Source: Planctomycetota bacterium
GTDB lineage: Bacteria; Planctomycetota; UBA1135; UBA2386
DNA: 64,000 bases
Assembly (NCBI GenBank): GCA_028281765.1
Contig: JANQJF010000113.1
Span: forward strand, 186,001 to 250,000
Direction: 5' to 3'
Position 1 is the stretch's first letter. Each line of letters starts with the position of its first letter. This document shows, one piece after another, positions 43,094 to 52,391 of the stretch. A program made the translations under genes and the position numbers. Below the pieces are notes generated by a model that had not been told where the DNA came from, did not search any database, and saw only the letters and a program-made list of their open reading frames with translations.

Positions 43094-44467
43094 GTGATTC
43101 GCCGAGAGACCGCTCTCGTCTACGCGATGTTCGCCGCCGGGCTCGCGCTCGGTCTCGTCATGGCCCTGCGTAGCCAGGCGAGCGTCGATCAGGTGCGCTT
43201 TCTCGTGCTCGGTTGGCACTTCGCCGAGCTGGGAGAGCTACTGCCGTTCGGCACGGGCATGTCGCGGGGAGGGCTCGTGCCGGGCTCCGCGTCCGGGCTG
43301 CTCGTCGGTGCGCCCCTGAAGATCTGGGGCGACTATCGCTCGGCGAGCCTCGTCACGCTGGCGATGCACGCGGTCGCGTTCCTGCTGCTCGACTCCGTCG
43401 TCAAGCGCTGCCTCGGTGCGCGCGGCCGCGTCTTGTTCGCCGCCGTCTACTGGCTCAACCCGTGGCGGATCTACTACGGGTCGCACCTCTGGAACCCGAA
43501 CTGGATGTTCTGGTTCGGCGCGTTCCACCTCTGGACGTGCTACCACATGCGCGAGCGGCGCTCGTTTTGGTTGTCGACACTACAGGTGCTCTCGGTCGGC
43601 ATCGCGTTCCAGCTGCATGGCTCCTTCCTGACCCTGGCGGTGATCTCCGTACTCCTGTGGTGGCGCGGCTACCTCCGCGTGCACTGGCTCGGGATCGCGG
43701 TCGGCGTCGGCCTGTCGCTTGCGAGCCTGATCCCCTGGATGATCGCGTCCGAGGCGCGGCCGGAGATCCTCCCGATGCACGGCGGTACGATCGGTCGCGG
43801 ATTCCTCTTCGCCTACCCGTTGCTCAAGGGGCTGAGCTACCTGTGCTTCCGCTTCCCGTCGCTCTACACCGACCGACACACGCTGCGGTACGACTTCACG
43901 CCGGAGTTCGGCGCGGCTGCCGATGCGTGGATGGCTCCGACTATGGAGACCGTCGTCGTGCTCGCGAAGGCCACGGTCGTGTTTGCCATACTCGCACAGT
44001 GGTGGTTCTGGCGCACAGGGGGGCGCGCCGGCTTCGCACGTCGGGAAGACGCCGCGGACGAACGCACGTGGTTGCTCGGCGCGGCGCGGTGGGGGTTCGT
44101 CGGGTCCGCCGTCACGTTCGGCCTGAGCCCGACGACGATCATGAGCTACCAGGTGTTCATCGTGTTCCACCTCGCGGTGCTGCCGCTCGTGTTCTGGCTC
44201 GAGCAGCTGCGACTCGACACGCGTGTGCGGCGCGGGATCGCAGGAGCGGTTGCTGCGATCACGGTCGTCACGATGTTCGCGCAGTGCCTGGCCGCGCCGA
44301 TGTATCGGAGTGGCGGCCGCGACGAAGTCTTCGTGAAGCTGCAGCACGAACATCCGCTGCCGGACGACGTCGGTCTCACCGGGCGCGTGCGCGTCGAGAT
44401 CGATCCTGAGTGGGGGACGCCGCTCGATCCGTACGAGTACGCGCGGAGTCGGGACTCACGGGAGTAG
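43094..44467 (+). CDS. Multi-pass membrane protein resembling GT-C glycosyltransferases
   Basis: 457 residues from GTG 43094; GTG 43085 is also possible. About eleven hydrophobic helices. A loop near residue 115-140 reads YWLNPWRIYYGSHLWNPNWM, like the acceptor-side loop of ArnT/PMT (GT39/GT83) enzymes, but I do not see a clear DD or DE catalytic pair near the first loop. It ends in a short soluble tail (PLPDDVGLTGRVRVEIDPEWGTP). It is divergent from the sulfatase, from which it is separated by 87 bp. A lipid-linked sugar transferase is plausible but unproven. Confidence 0.55.
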   Translation: MIRRETALVYAMFAAGLALGLVMALRSQASVDQVRFLVLGWHFAELGELLPFGTGMSRGGLVPGSASGLLVGAPLKIWGDYRSASLVTLAMHAVAFLLLDSVVKRCLGARGRVLFAAVYWLNPWRIYYGSHLWNPNWMFWFGAFHLWTCYHMRERRSFWLSTLQVLSVGIAFQLHGSFLTLAVISVLLWWRGYLRVHWLGIAVGVGLSLASLIPWMIASEARPEILPMHGGTIGRGFLFAYPLLKGLSYLCFRFPSLYTDRHTLRYDFTPEFGAAADAWMAPTMETVVVLAKATVVFAILAQWWFWRTGGRAGFARREDAADERTWLLGAARWGFVGSAVTFGLSPTTIMSYQVFIVFHLAVLPLVFWLEQLRLDTRVRRGIAGAVAAITVVTMFAQCLAAPMYRSGGRDEVFVKLQHEHPLPDDVGLTGRVRVEIDPEWGTPLDPYEYARSRDSRE

Positions 44468-45149
44468 TCGTTGCGAAGGGGGCGCGGGAGCGGGCACGGA
44501 CGGGCTACGGGTCACCACCGCGCAGGCGCAGGCGCACGCGCAGCACGGGTCCGACCAGAAGCTCGCTCCCGCGGCTCGAGAGTCACGGCCCCGCGCCCGC
44601 TTCCCGATCCATGAAACGTGAGGAGAAGCAAGGAAAACGAGCCCGGGTGCCGGCTCATCAGTCTGTCCCTATCGCGTTTCTGTGCTCGTCTGACGAGCGC
44701 AGCGCCCGGTCTCGAAGGATGTGGCTTACTCGGAAGTCGCGTCGTCAGGACACAGAGGCAACGCGGGGGTCCGATCGCTCACGCCCACTCTCATGTAGTT
44801 CGAGAAACGCCGAGTAGTCGCGGCGATTTGAAAGTTTTGTCGTCCGCGCCGTGCGTCGTTCGGTCCGTACACACTCAAACCTCCTCGCGCGAAGGCTGGC
44901 CCGCACAACCAAGTCACTGTGTTTCTTGTCGGCCGGCCCCAGCGCGTGGGGGTCTGAATGTCCTAGCAAACTCATTCCCAGAAACGGCTTACTCGTAGTT
45001 CCGACTCACGCCCGCGTGCCCCAAGTTCAAGTATTGAGGTGTAGATCGGGTTGACACTCGACGTGTGCCGGAGGGTGCGATCACCGCTTCCAACCCTACA
45101 AGCGACAACACGGGCTGGTTCCGCAGGCGAATTCTGAGAAAAAGTGTCG
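44468..45149. other. Gene-free stretch of about 680 bp
   Basis: No reading frame here resembles a protein, and the codon pattern lacks the third-position GC bias of the neighbours. Base composition is less GC-rich, especially at 44800-45060. A TTGACA at 45051-45056 may be a -35 box for the epimerase gene at 45150, but no matching -10 is evident. A short hairpin CGCCG-AGTAGTCG-CGGCG lies near 44810. It could hold a decayed gene, an RNA or long control region. Confidence 0.5.
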
Positions 45150-46169
45150 ATGGAGCTCCGGACCCACATCCTGCCTCTGCCGCTGCGTCACCGTTTCACG
45201 ATCGCGCACGGCAGCTTCACCGAGCGAGAGAACTTCTTCGTCGAGCTGTCGGACGGCACGCATCGCGGATACGGCGAGAGCTCGGCCGTCACGTACTACG
45301 ACGTGGACGTGCGTCGCATGCAGGCGCGAATCGAGTCGCTGCGCGACCGGATCGAAGCCTGGGACGGTGAGGATCCGGAGGCGTTCTGGGATTCGATGCT
45401 CGACGTGCTCGGCGACGACCGGTTCACCTTGTGTGCGCTCGACCAGGCGGCTTGGGATCTCTGGGGGAAGCGACAGGGGCTCCCGGTGTGGAAGGCGTGG
45501 GGGCTGTCGATCGACACCTGCCCGCCGTCCGACTACACGATCGGCATCGCCGAGATCGACGAGATGGTCGAGAAGCTGGAAGAGTTTCCGAGTTTCCCGG
45601 TCTACAAGATCAAGCTTGGCACGGACCACGACCTCGAGATCGTCCGGGCGCTGCGCGAGCACACCGATGCCGCGTTCCGGATCGATGCGAACACGGCGTG
45701 GACTGCAGAGCAAACGGTCGCGAACAGCGGGCCGCTGAAAGAACTCGGCGTCGAGTTCCTCGAGCAGCCGCTGAAGGCCGACGACTGGGAGGGCATGAAG
45801 CTCGTGTTCGCGGAATCCGAGCTGCCCGTGATCGCCGACGAGAGCTGCCTCGTCGAGGCCGACGTCGAACGCTGCCACGGCTCGTTCCACGGGGTCAACG
45901 TGAAGCTGACCAAGGCCGGAGGGCTGACACCCGGCAAGCGCATGGTCCAGCGGGCCAAGGAACTCGGCATGAAGGCGATGGTGGGGTGCATGACCGAGAC
46001 CACCGTCGGGATCTCGGCGATCGGTCAGCTCGCGCCGCTGCTCGACTACGTCGACATGGATGGGGCGCTTCTGCTCGCGACGGACGTCGCGGACGGCGTC
46101 CGGGTCGTCGACGGCGACGTCGTGTTCCCGGAGACGCCCGGCACCGGGGTGACCTGGACCCGGGAGTAG
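45150..46169 (+). CDS. Enolase-superfamily dipeptide epimerase
   Basis: 339 residues from ATG 45150; a GTG at 45144 is an alternative. The catalytic lysine pair is in YKIKLG (KxK). The Mg2+ ligands are Asp in FRIDANTAW, Glu in EFLEQPL and Asp in IADESC. The second-side Lys is in NVKLTKAGG. The length and the DGA-x-LLATD end fit L-Ala-D/L-Glu epimerase (YcjG/YkfB), a step in murein peptide recycling. Other dipeptides are possible. A 100-bp gap leads to the next gene. Confidence 0.87.
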   Translation: MELRTHILPLPLRHRFTIAHGSFTERENFFVELSDGTHRGYGESSAVTYYDVDVRRMQARIESLRDRIEAWDGEDPEAFWDSMLDVLGDDRFTLCALDQAAWDLWGKRQGLPVWKAWGLSIDTCPPSDYTIGIAEIDEMVEKLEEFPSFPVYKIKLGTDHDLEIVRALREHTDAAFRIDANTAWTAEQTVANSGPLKELGVEFLEQPLKADDWEGMKLVFAESELPVIADESCLVEADVERCHGSFHGVNVKLTKAGGLTPGKRMVQRAKELGMKAMVGCMTETTVGISAIGQLAPLLDYVDMDGALLLATDVADGVRVVDGDVVFPETPGTGVTWTRE

Positions 46170-46269
46170 GGCGAAATCGAGCCGCCCCGCTGCGCCCGGG
46201 CGAGCTTTCGGCTACTTTTCGGCCACTGAACCGGCACCCGAGCGGGGCCGTTCCGACCCCCGACCCTCG

Positions 46270-46935
46270 ATGCGCGCCCGTACGATCCTCGGCTCCACCG
46301 CTCTCCACGCGACGATCGCGTGTGGGCTCGGCGTCTGGGTGGGTGCTTTCGCCGGATCGAATCCGCGCCCCGACGTGACGTTCGGCATCGCCTACGAGCC
46401 GATGGTGACCTACGTCGAGCGCGAGATGCCGGACGAGCCGGTCGAGGACCAGCGGGTCGAAGCCGATCCGCCGATGCCGGAACCGCCGGCGCCGCTGCCG
46501 CGGGAGTCCGAGTTCGAGGCGCCGGATGCGCCGGAGATGTCCGAGGAGCTGCGGACCGAGACCGCTCCGGACGCCGAGCTGCTCGTGCGGATCCGGCCCG
46601 AGAAGGAACAGCCGGTCGAGGCCAAGCCGCCCGAACCGGTCGCGCCATCCGCGCCGGCGTTCGTCGAGGCCCGTGCCCGCGACGACCGGAACGCACCTCC
46701 GTCCTATCCCCGCAAGTCGGTCCGGCGCGGCGAGTCCGGCGAGGTGATCCTGCTGCTTTCGATCGACGCGTTCGGCAAGGTCACCGACGTGACGCTCGAC
46801 ACGGGCTGCGGCTACCCGCGGTTGCACCAGGCCGCGATCGCGGCCGCGCGCGAATGGGTGTTCGACCCGGCGCGCGAAGACGGCGTCGCGGTGGCGTCGA
46901 CGAAGCGCGTACCGGTCGAGTTTCGGATCGAGTAG
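46270..46935 (+). CDS. TonB-like energy transducer
   Basis: 221 residues with one N-terminal helix (about 8-28), a Pro/Glu-rich linker (about 55-140; PEPPAPLPRESEFEAP, KPPEPVAPSAPAF) that spans the periplasm, and a TonB C-terminal domain (about 140-221: PPSYPRKSVRRGESGEVILLLSIDAFGKVTDV). The last strand ends EFRIE. It would couple an ExbBD motor to outer-membrane receptors. No exbB or exbD gene is nearby, and no TonB-dependent receptor is seen in the window, so its partner is elsewhere. Confidence 0.87.
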   Translation: MRARTILGSTALHATIACGLGVWVGAFAGSNPRPDVTFGIAYEPMVTYVEREMPDEPVEDQRVEADPPMPEPPAPLPRESEFEAPDAPEMSEELRTETAPDAELLVRIRPEKEQPVEAKPPEPVAPSAPAFVEARARDDRNAPPSYPRKSVRRGESGEVILLLSIDAFGKVTDVTLDTGCGYPRLHQAAIAAAREWVFDPAREDGVAVASTKRVPVEFRIE

Positions 46936-46937
46936 GT

Positions 46938-48524
46938 TCAGCCGAGCGGCAACCGCAGCTCGAATCGCGCACCGCTCTCCGAGCCGTCGAGCGTCACGTC
47001 TCCGCCGTGCACCCGTGCGATCCAGCGCACGACCGGCAGCCCCAGCCCCGCCCCCGGGATCCGCCGTGCGCCGGTCTCCGGCCCGCGGAAGAACCGCTCG
47101 AAGACCTGCTCCCGCCGCGCGGCCGGGATCCCGGGCCCGTCGTCTGCGACGCTGACCTCGGCGCCGGCGCCATCGCGCCTGACCCCGATCCGGATCGCGC
47201 CACCCGCGACCGAGTGGACTGCGGCGTTCTCGAGCAGGTTGTCGATCGCGCGCTCGAGCAGCATCGGGTCGCCGCGCACGATCACGTCGTCGTCGACGTC
47301 CAGGACGAACTCGCGTTCGGGGTGGCGCGACTGCAGCTGGACGACGCGTTCGGAAACGAGTGCGCCGGCGTCGACGGATTCGAAGTGGCGCTGCGTCGCT
47401 TTGGAGCCGAGCACGAGCAGGGACGTGACGAGGCGCTGCAGGCCCTCGACCTCTGCCAGCGCGGTTTCGATCGTGCGTCGATACTCACGGTCGGAGCGGT
47501 CGCGGCGCAGCGCGACCTCGAGTTCTCCCTGGAGCACGGTCAGCGGAGTGCGCAGCTCGTGCGACGTCTCGAGGGCGGCCTCGGTCTCCTGCATGGTCGC
47601 GCGACGGCCGAATTGCCAGACCGCGACGCCGAGGCACGCGAAGCCCAGGGCCCAGAGGGCGAGCAGCAAGGCTCCCGGCTGGCCGCCGCCGAGTCCGCCG
47701 AGCAGCACGCGCGGTCGGTCGTCCTGGTCAAGCGGGAAGCTCCACGAGCAGCGCGCCGGATCGAGCACGGTCTCCAGGTCGTCGCTCCGATCCCCGATGG
47801 TCATGAGGTCGGCGCGGAGCTCGCCGTTCGCGACGTCGCAGCGCACCAGCACGTGTTCGGCGTCGAGCCCCTGGGCCGGCGCCGAGGCGTGCACGAAGCG
47901 ATGGAGCTGGCGACTGCCCGCGTCGCCGCGCTTGCGCGGTAGCAACACGGCTTCGAGGACGTTGACGCTCGGTCCGTCTTCGCCCGGCGAGAACCACACG
48001 CGGCGCTCGCCGAACGGCAGCACGAACGAGTGGTCGGTCAGGTTCGACAGTTCCCCAGTTTCGTCCGCGAACATCATCGTCACGACGCTTTCGGCCTGGA
48101 AGCGCCCGCCGCGTAGTCGGATCGAAGGCGCGTCACCGCGAGAACCACGCAGGAGGTCGGGCGGTACGCGTAGGTGGATCGGCGCCTCCATCGCGCCGTC
48201 GACGACTTCCTCGTCGCGCGTGCACCAACCGCGCATGGTGGGGCCCGTCGCGCCCTTCGGGAGGTCGTAGACCGCGATACGCGTAGCCGAGTCCGTGAGT
48301 TCGCCGCGCGTACGTTCGAAGTCGAGCTCAGCGTTCGGCTTCGCGGCGATGCCGTGTGCAGTCGAAGCCAGAGCCGAGATCTGGTTGCGAATCGTATGGC
48401 CGAGCTCCTCCGCCGCGATGCGGTTGCGCAAGGCCTGGTCGGTGTGCTGGAGCTGCCACAGCGACCACGCGCTCCCGACGAACAACAGGACGATCGCGAG
48501 CCATGCGAGTGCGCGCGCGTTCAT
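46938..48524 (-). CDS. Membrane sensor histidine kinase
   Basis: A 528-residue kinase with two membrane helices (about 5-25 and 270-292) that bracket a periplasmic sensor domain of about 240 residues. The phosphoacceptor His is in SHELRTPL (HisKA). The ATPase domain has DNLLENAAVHS (N box), DDGPGIP (G1) and GAGLGLPVV (G2), all intact. Its ATG overlaps the response regulator stop by 4 bp. The stimulus is unknown; the sensor domain carries no family I recognise. It is convergent with the TonB-like gene. Confidence 0.93.
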   Translation of the reverse strand: MNARALAWLAIVLLFVGSAWSLWQLQHTDQALRNRIAAEELGHTIRNQISALASTAHGIAAKPNAELDFERTRGELTDSATRIAVYDLPKGATGPTMRGWCTRDEEVVDGAMEAPIHLRVPPDLLRGSRGDAPSIRLRGGRFQAESVVTMMFADETGELSNLTDHSFVLPFGERRVWFSPGEDGPSVNVLEAVLLPRKRGDAGSRQLHRFVHASAPAQGLDAEHVLVRCDVANGELRADLMTIGDRSDDLETVLDPARCSWSFPLDQDDRPRVLLGGLGGGQPGALLLALWALGFACLGVAVWQFGRRATMQETEAALETSHELRTPLTVLQGELEVALRRDRSDREYRRTIETALAEVEGLQRLVTSLLVLGSKATQRHFESVDAGALVSERVVQLQSRHPEREFVLDVDDDVIVRGDPMLLERAIDNLLENAAVHSVAGGAIRIGVRRDGAGAEVSVADDGPGIPAARREQVFERFFRGPETGARRIPGAGLGLPVVRWIARVHGGDVTLDGSESGARFELRLPLG

Positions 48525-49225
48525 GAAGGATCTCCGATCGTGTAACCCTCGCCGCGGACGGTCCGGATCAGTCCTGGCGTACCGAGCTTGCGGCGCAGGT
48601 AGCCGACGTAGACGTCGACGATGTTCGTCGAAGGGTCGAAGTCGAGGTCGAACACGTCACGCAAGATCTGGCTGCGCGACAGCACCGCGTCGCGATGCTC
48701 CGTCAGCGACTGCAGCAGCGAGAACTCGCGCGGGCTCAGATGCAGCGCGCGATCCCCGCGGCGCGCCTTCCGTGTGCGGAGATCGATCACGACGTCGGCG
48801 ATGCGGAGTTCTCCACCGGAGCCGCGCTGGGCCCGTCGATGCAATGCTCGGAGTCGCGCGAGCAGCTCGCGGAACTCGAACGGCTTGGCGAGATAGTCGT
48901 CCGCGCCGAGATCGAGGCCGCGCACCCGATCGTCGATCGCGCCGCGTGCGGTCAACAGCAGCACCGGCGTCTCGCATCCGGCCTCACGCGCTTGCGCGAG
49001 CACGTCGAAGCCGCTCATCGTCGGGAGCATCACGTCGAGCACGCAGGTGTCCGGCGGATCGTCGAGCAGGCGCTGCAGCCCCGGCGGGCCGTCGGCCTCG
49101 GCGGTGATCCGGCAGCCCTCCTCCTCGAGCCCCTGGCGTAGGAAGCGCGTGATGCGTTCGTTGTCCTCGACGATCAGTACGTGCACGGGCGTTCGATGGG
49201 TGAAGGCGTCGAATGCTCCTGGCAT
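48521..49225 (-). CDS. OmpR-family response regulator
   Basis: 234 residues from ATG 49225; GTG 49186 (start of VHVLIVEDNERI) would give the shorter common form. The receiver has the acidic pair (VEDN), the phospho-Asp in VLDVMLPT, and Lys in LAKPFEF. The trans-activation domain is a winged helix with LHLSPREFSLLQSL and VDVYVGYLRRKLG. It forms a two-gene operon with the kinase. The start lies 131 bp from the divergent giant repeat protein gene, so it may control it. Confidence 0.93.
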   Translation of the reverse strand: MPGAFDAFTHRTPVHVLIVEDNERITRFLRQGLEEEGCRITAEADGPPGLQRLLDDPPDTCVLDVMLPTMSGFDVLAQAREAGCETPVLLLTARGAIDDRVRGLDLGADDYLAKPFEFRELLARLRALHRRAQRGSGGELRIADVVIDLRTRKARRGDRALHLSPREFSLLQSLTEHRDAVLSRSQILRDVFDLDFDPSTNIVDVYVGYLRRKLGTPGLIRTVRGEGYTIGDPS

Positions 49226-49355
49226 TCGCAATCCATTGTCCGGTCTCGCGTTCTGTGTGCGGCGAACATGAGAGCATTCTCATCGTGCCGAACGGAGTTT
49301 CGGTGTGGCGAGGCTCGTCAGGTCTCGCGTCCACCGGATACTTCCCCCGATAGCC

Positions 49356-52300
49356 ATGCGGAATCTGCTCCTGATCGCTCTCCTTCTCGTCGCCGCGACC
49401 GGCCTCGTTCTCTGGGCCCCCTGGGATGCTTCGGCCGGGCCTGCGCCGATGGTGGCCACGGACCCCGTGGTCGCGTCGGCGGAGGACCCGGACGCCGCCG
49501 TGGCGGACGCTACGCCCGGCGCGGGCCAGGCGAGCGACGCCGGAGGCGAGCGAGTCGAGGTCGCGACCGCGCCCGAGGCGCCGTCGTCGACCGGGCTCGT
49601 GCGCGGCCGTGCCGTCGACGAAGCCGGACGTCCGATCGCCGGCGCCCGCGTCGTGCTCGGCAAGCAGCTGCGGTGGTTCGACGACTCGTGGTTCCTCGAC
49701 CCGAAGGCGCCGCTGCCGCCGACCCTGATGAAGGCCACCGAAGTCGAGACGGACGCCGACGGCAGGTTCGAGGTTGCCCCGCCGTCGACGGACGACCCGA
49801 CGACCGTGGTGCTCGTCGACGGCCGCCACGCGCTCCAGCGCGAGGAGGCGGTGGCGACGGCGGGCGAGGTCGTCGATCTCGGCGACATCACGATGCCGCT
49901 CGGCGTCGTCGTCGAGGGGCGCGTGATCGATGACGCCGGTCAGCCGGTTGCGGACGCGAAGCTGAGCGTGCCGAACGGGTTCGGCATCGTCGTCGTCGAA
50001 GGTGGCGACGCCGTGCGCGGCGCGCGCTCGCGTGTCGACGGAACGTTCTCCGTTCTGCTGGCGGAGGCCGGAGAATTCGAGCTGATCGCGGACCATCCCG
50101 ACTTCGCGAAGGGTCGAGGAAACGGCACGGCCGGTCGCCGCGGCGACGTCGTGACCGGTGTCATAATTCGCATGGGTGCGACCGCGGACATCGCGGGTGT
50201 CGTGACCGGGCTCCCGTCCGGTGGCGCGACGATCGAAGTGCGGGCCGCCAAGCTCGAGGCCGAGCGCCGCAGGCCGGTCGACGGCGTCGAGATCGACTTC
50301 ACGATGCCGCTGCGCTTCGCGCAGGATCGCGCGAAGGTCGCGAAGGACGGCTCGTTCCGGATCAAGGGCCTCGAGCGAGGTACGGGGTACCGCATCGCGG
50401 CGTTCGACGTCAGCGATGGGGGGTGGCGCGGGACGCGCGTCAGTGACGTGCTCGAGACGCAGAGTGGTGACACCAATGCCCGAGTCGCGTTCGCGAGCGG
50501 CGTGCGGATCGTGTTCGACGCGGTCGATGCGTCGACCGGCGCCGCGCTCGGGAAGCTCCGCGCGAACGCGCGAGTCGACGAAGGCAACGACCTGCCGGGC
50601 ATGGTCGTCGATTTGCTCGACTCCGACTCGGACCTCGAGGCGGGTAGCGACGGTCGCTTCCGCGTCGAACCGATTCGGCCGGGGCCGAATGACAGAACGT
50701 TCTCGCTGTCGATCGAGGCCAAGGGCTTCGCAGCGTGGAAGCGGGAGAAGATCGCAATCCCCGCCTCTGCGGAGCTGGATCTCGGTCGTATCGAGTTGCA
50801 GCCGGCACCGACGCTGCGCGTGCGCATCGTCGATGCCGAAGGTGAGCCCGTCGCGAAGGCGCGCGTGCGTTTCCAGGAGACCGAGCACGAGCGTGTGGGA
50901 CGCTCGGGGATGGTCATGCGGACCGCAACCGTCGGCTTCACGTCTTCGGTCGATGGCGAGGACGTGCCATTCTCGATCGGAGGTGACGGCCGGTTGTCCG
51001 GTCGCACCGACGAGAACGGCGAAGCCGTGCTGACGCTGGAGCCCGGCATGAAGGGCACGGTGCGCGCGATGCACGCGAAGTTCGCGCCGCGCACGAGCGA
51101 AGAGCTCGAGGCGCCGGTGCGCGGCGAGTTCGGACACGAACTCACGCTCGGGGCCGGTGGCGCAATCGTCGTCAAGGTCGTCGACCAAGACGGTGAGGTC
51201 GTCGCCGGCGCGAACCTGAGCTGCAACCAGGTGGGTGGTCCGCCGTCGTTCGGCGGGAACGCGAAGGAGACCGACAAGAACGGCATCGTGCGGTTCGAGA
51301 GGCTCGAGGACGGCACCTACGACGTCGAGTTCGAGAAGAAGCGCGAGGGGCCGGGCGTGTTCATGATGTCGACCACCACGCGTGTGTTCGGCGGGAGCGA
51401 CTCGGACACGCCGATCGAGGACGCGCCGAACCGGGCGCGTGTTCTCGGTGGCAACACCGTCGAGCTGACGATCGTCAAGCCGGCGAAGAGCAAGCTCGTC
51501 GGTGTGGTCACGGAAGACGGCGTGCCGCTCGATGGCGCGAAGGTGAAGATCCAGACGGAGGACCCGCGGTTCGGCGCTGCGGTGAGTGAGCGCGTGCAGG
51601 GTGTCGACCTGGGCGCCCTGATGGGCGGTGGTGGCGGTCGCGCCGAAACCGATGACGCGGGACGCTTCGAGATCGACGACGTCGACGCGGGCGAACTGAC
51701 GCTCGTCGTCAGCCACCCCGAGCGCGCGATGTCGGCCCGGGTGAAGGTGCAGGCGCTGGCCGGCGAGACCCGCTGCGACATCGCCCTGCACTCCACGCGG
51801 GTGCAGGGTCGGGTCGTCGATGAGGAGGGCAAGCCGGTCGCGCGCGCCCGCGTCACGGCACGACGGGCCACGAACGGCGTCGAACGCGAGGTGCGCGAGA
51901 TGCGGATCTCGATCGGCGGTCCCGGGAATGCGGAGGGCCGGGGCGGCGGCCGCGATCGCGCGGTGCGCACCGACCGTCAGGGTCGGTTCGAACTCGTCGG
52001 GGTCGAGCACGATGTCGACTTGGTCCTGGACGTGCGGGCTCGCGGCCACGCGGACTCCGAAAGCGCGAAGTTCCAAGTGGCGCCGGGCGGCACGCAACGC
52101 GACATCGTCGTTACCGCGGCGCGTGGTGGTGCGATCGACGTGCGCGTGCGCGGCGACTACGGCATGTTCGCGATGGCCGAGGCGCGTCCCGAAGGCGCGG
52201 AAGGCCGGCCGCCGAAGACCGAACTCGTGCAGGGCGGGAAGGCGCGGCTGAAGGGGCTGACGGTCGGACGGTGGGTCGTGAGTCTGCGGCCGATGGAGGG

Positions 52301-52370
52301 TGGCGAGCCCGAGGAGAAGATCGTCGAGGTCCGGGCTGGAGAGACCGCGACGGCGGAGTTTTCGCGATAA
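49356..52370 (+). CDS. Very large exported protein built of carboxypeptidase-regulatory-like repeats
   Basis: 1004 residues from ATG 49356, which starts an N-terminal hydrophobic segment (MRNLLLIALLLVAATGLVLW) that serves as signal anchor or signal peptide. After an Ala/Pro/Glu-rich linker there are at least six transthyretin-like repeats: GRAVDEAGRPIAGARVVL, GRVIDDAGQPVADAKLSV, RIVDAEGEPVAKARVRF, KVVDQDGEVVAGANLSC, GVVTEDGVPLDGAKVKI, GRVVDEEGKPVARARVTA. Most are followed by a DENGE- or DKNG-type turn. The middle and C-terminal repeats are closest to one another. No enzyme domain is seen. It is divergent from the two-component operon, perhaps its target. Confidence 0.75.
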   Translation: MRNLLLIALLLVAATGLVLWAPWDASAGPAPMVATDPVVASAEDPDAAVADATPGAGQASDAGGERVEVATAPEAPSSTGLVRGRAVDEAGRPIAGARVVLGKQLRWFDDSWFLDPKAPLPPTLMKATEVETDADGRFEVAPPSTDDPTTVVLVDGRHALQREEAVATAGEVVDLGDITMPLGVVVEGRVIDDAGQPVADAKLSVPNGFGIVVVEGGDAVRGARSRVDGTFSVLLAEAGEFELIADHPDFAKGRGNGTAGRRGDVVTGVIIRMGATADIAGVVTGLPSGGATIEVRAAKLEAERRRPVDGVEIDFTMPLRFAQDRAKVAKDGSFRIKGLERGTGYRIAAFDVSDGGWRGTRVSDVLETQSGDTNARVAFASGVRIVFDAVDASTGAALGKLRANARVDEGNDLPGMVVDLLDSDSDLEAGSDGRFRVEPIRPGPNDRTFSLSIEAKGFAAWKREKIAIPASAELDLGRIELQPAPTLRVRIVDAEGEPVAKARVRFQETEHERVGRSGMVMRTATVGFTSSVDGEDVPFSIGGDGRLSGRTDENGEAVLTLEPGMKGTVRAMHAKFAPRTSEELEAPVRGEFGHELTLGAGGAIVVKVVDQDGEVVAGANLSCNQVGGPPSFGGNAKETDKNGIVRFERLEDGTYDVEFEKKREGPGVFMMSTTTRVFGGSDSDTPIEDAPNRARVLGGNTVELTIVKPAKSKLVGVVTEDGVPLDGAKVKIQTEDPRFGAAVSERVQGVDLGALMGGGGGRAETDDAGRFEIDDVDAGELTLVVSHPERAMSARVKVQALAGETRCDIALHSTRVQGRVVDEEGKPVARARVTARRATNGVEREVREMRISIGGPGNAEGRGGGRDRAVRTDRQGRFELVGVEHDVDLVLDVRARGHADSESAKFQVAPGGTQRDIVVTAARGGAIDVRVRGDYGMFAMAEARPEGAEGRPPKTELVQGGKARLKGLTVGRWVVSLRPMEGGEPEEKIVEVRAGETATAEFSR

Positions 52371-52391
52371 GGTCTCCCGGCACGTAACGGA

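Noticed and set aside
48984..52097. A 1037-codon reading frame on the minus strand opposite the repeat protein
   Set aside because: High-GC shadow of the gene at 49356; it has no coherent protein motifs and would run through the response regulator gene.
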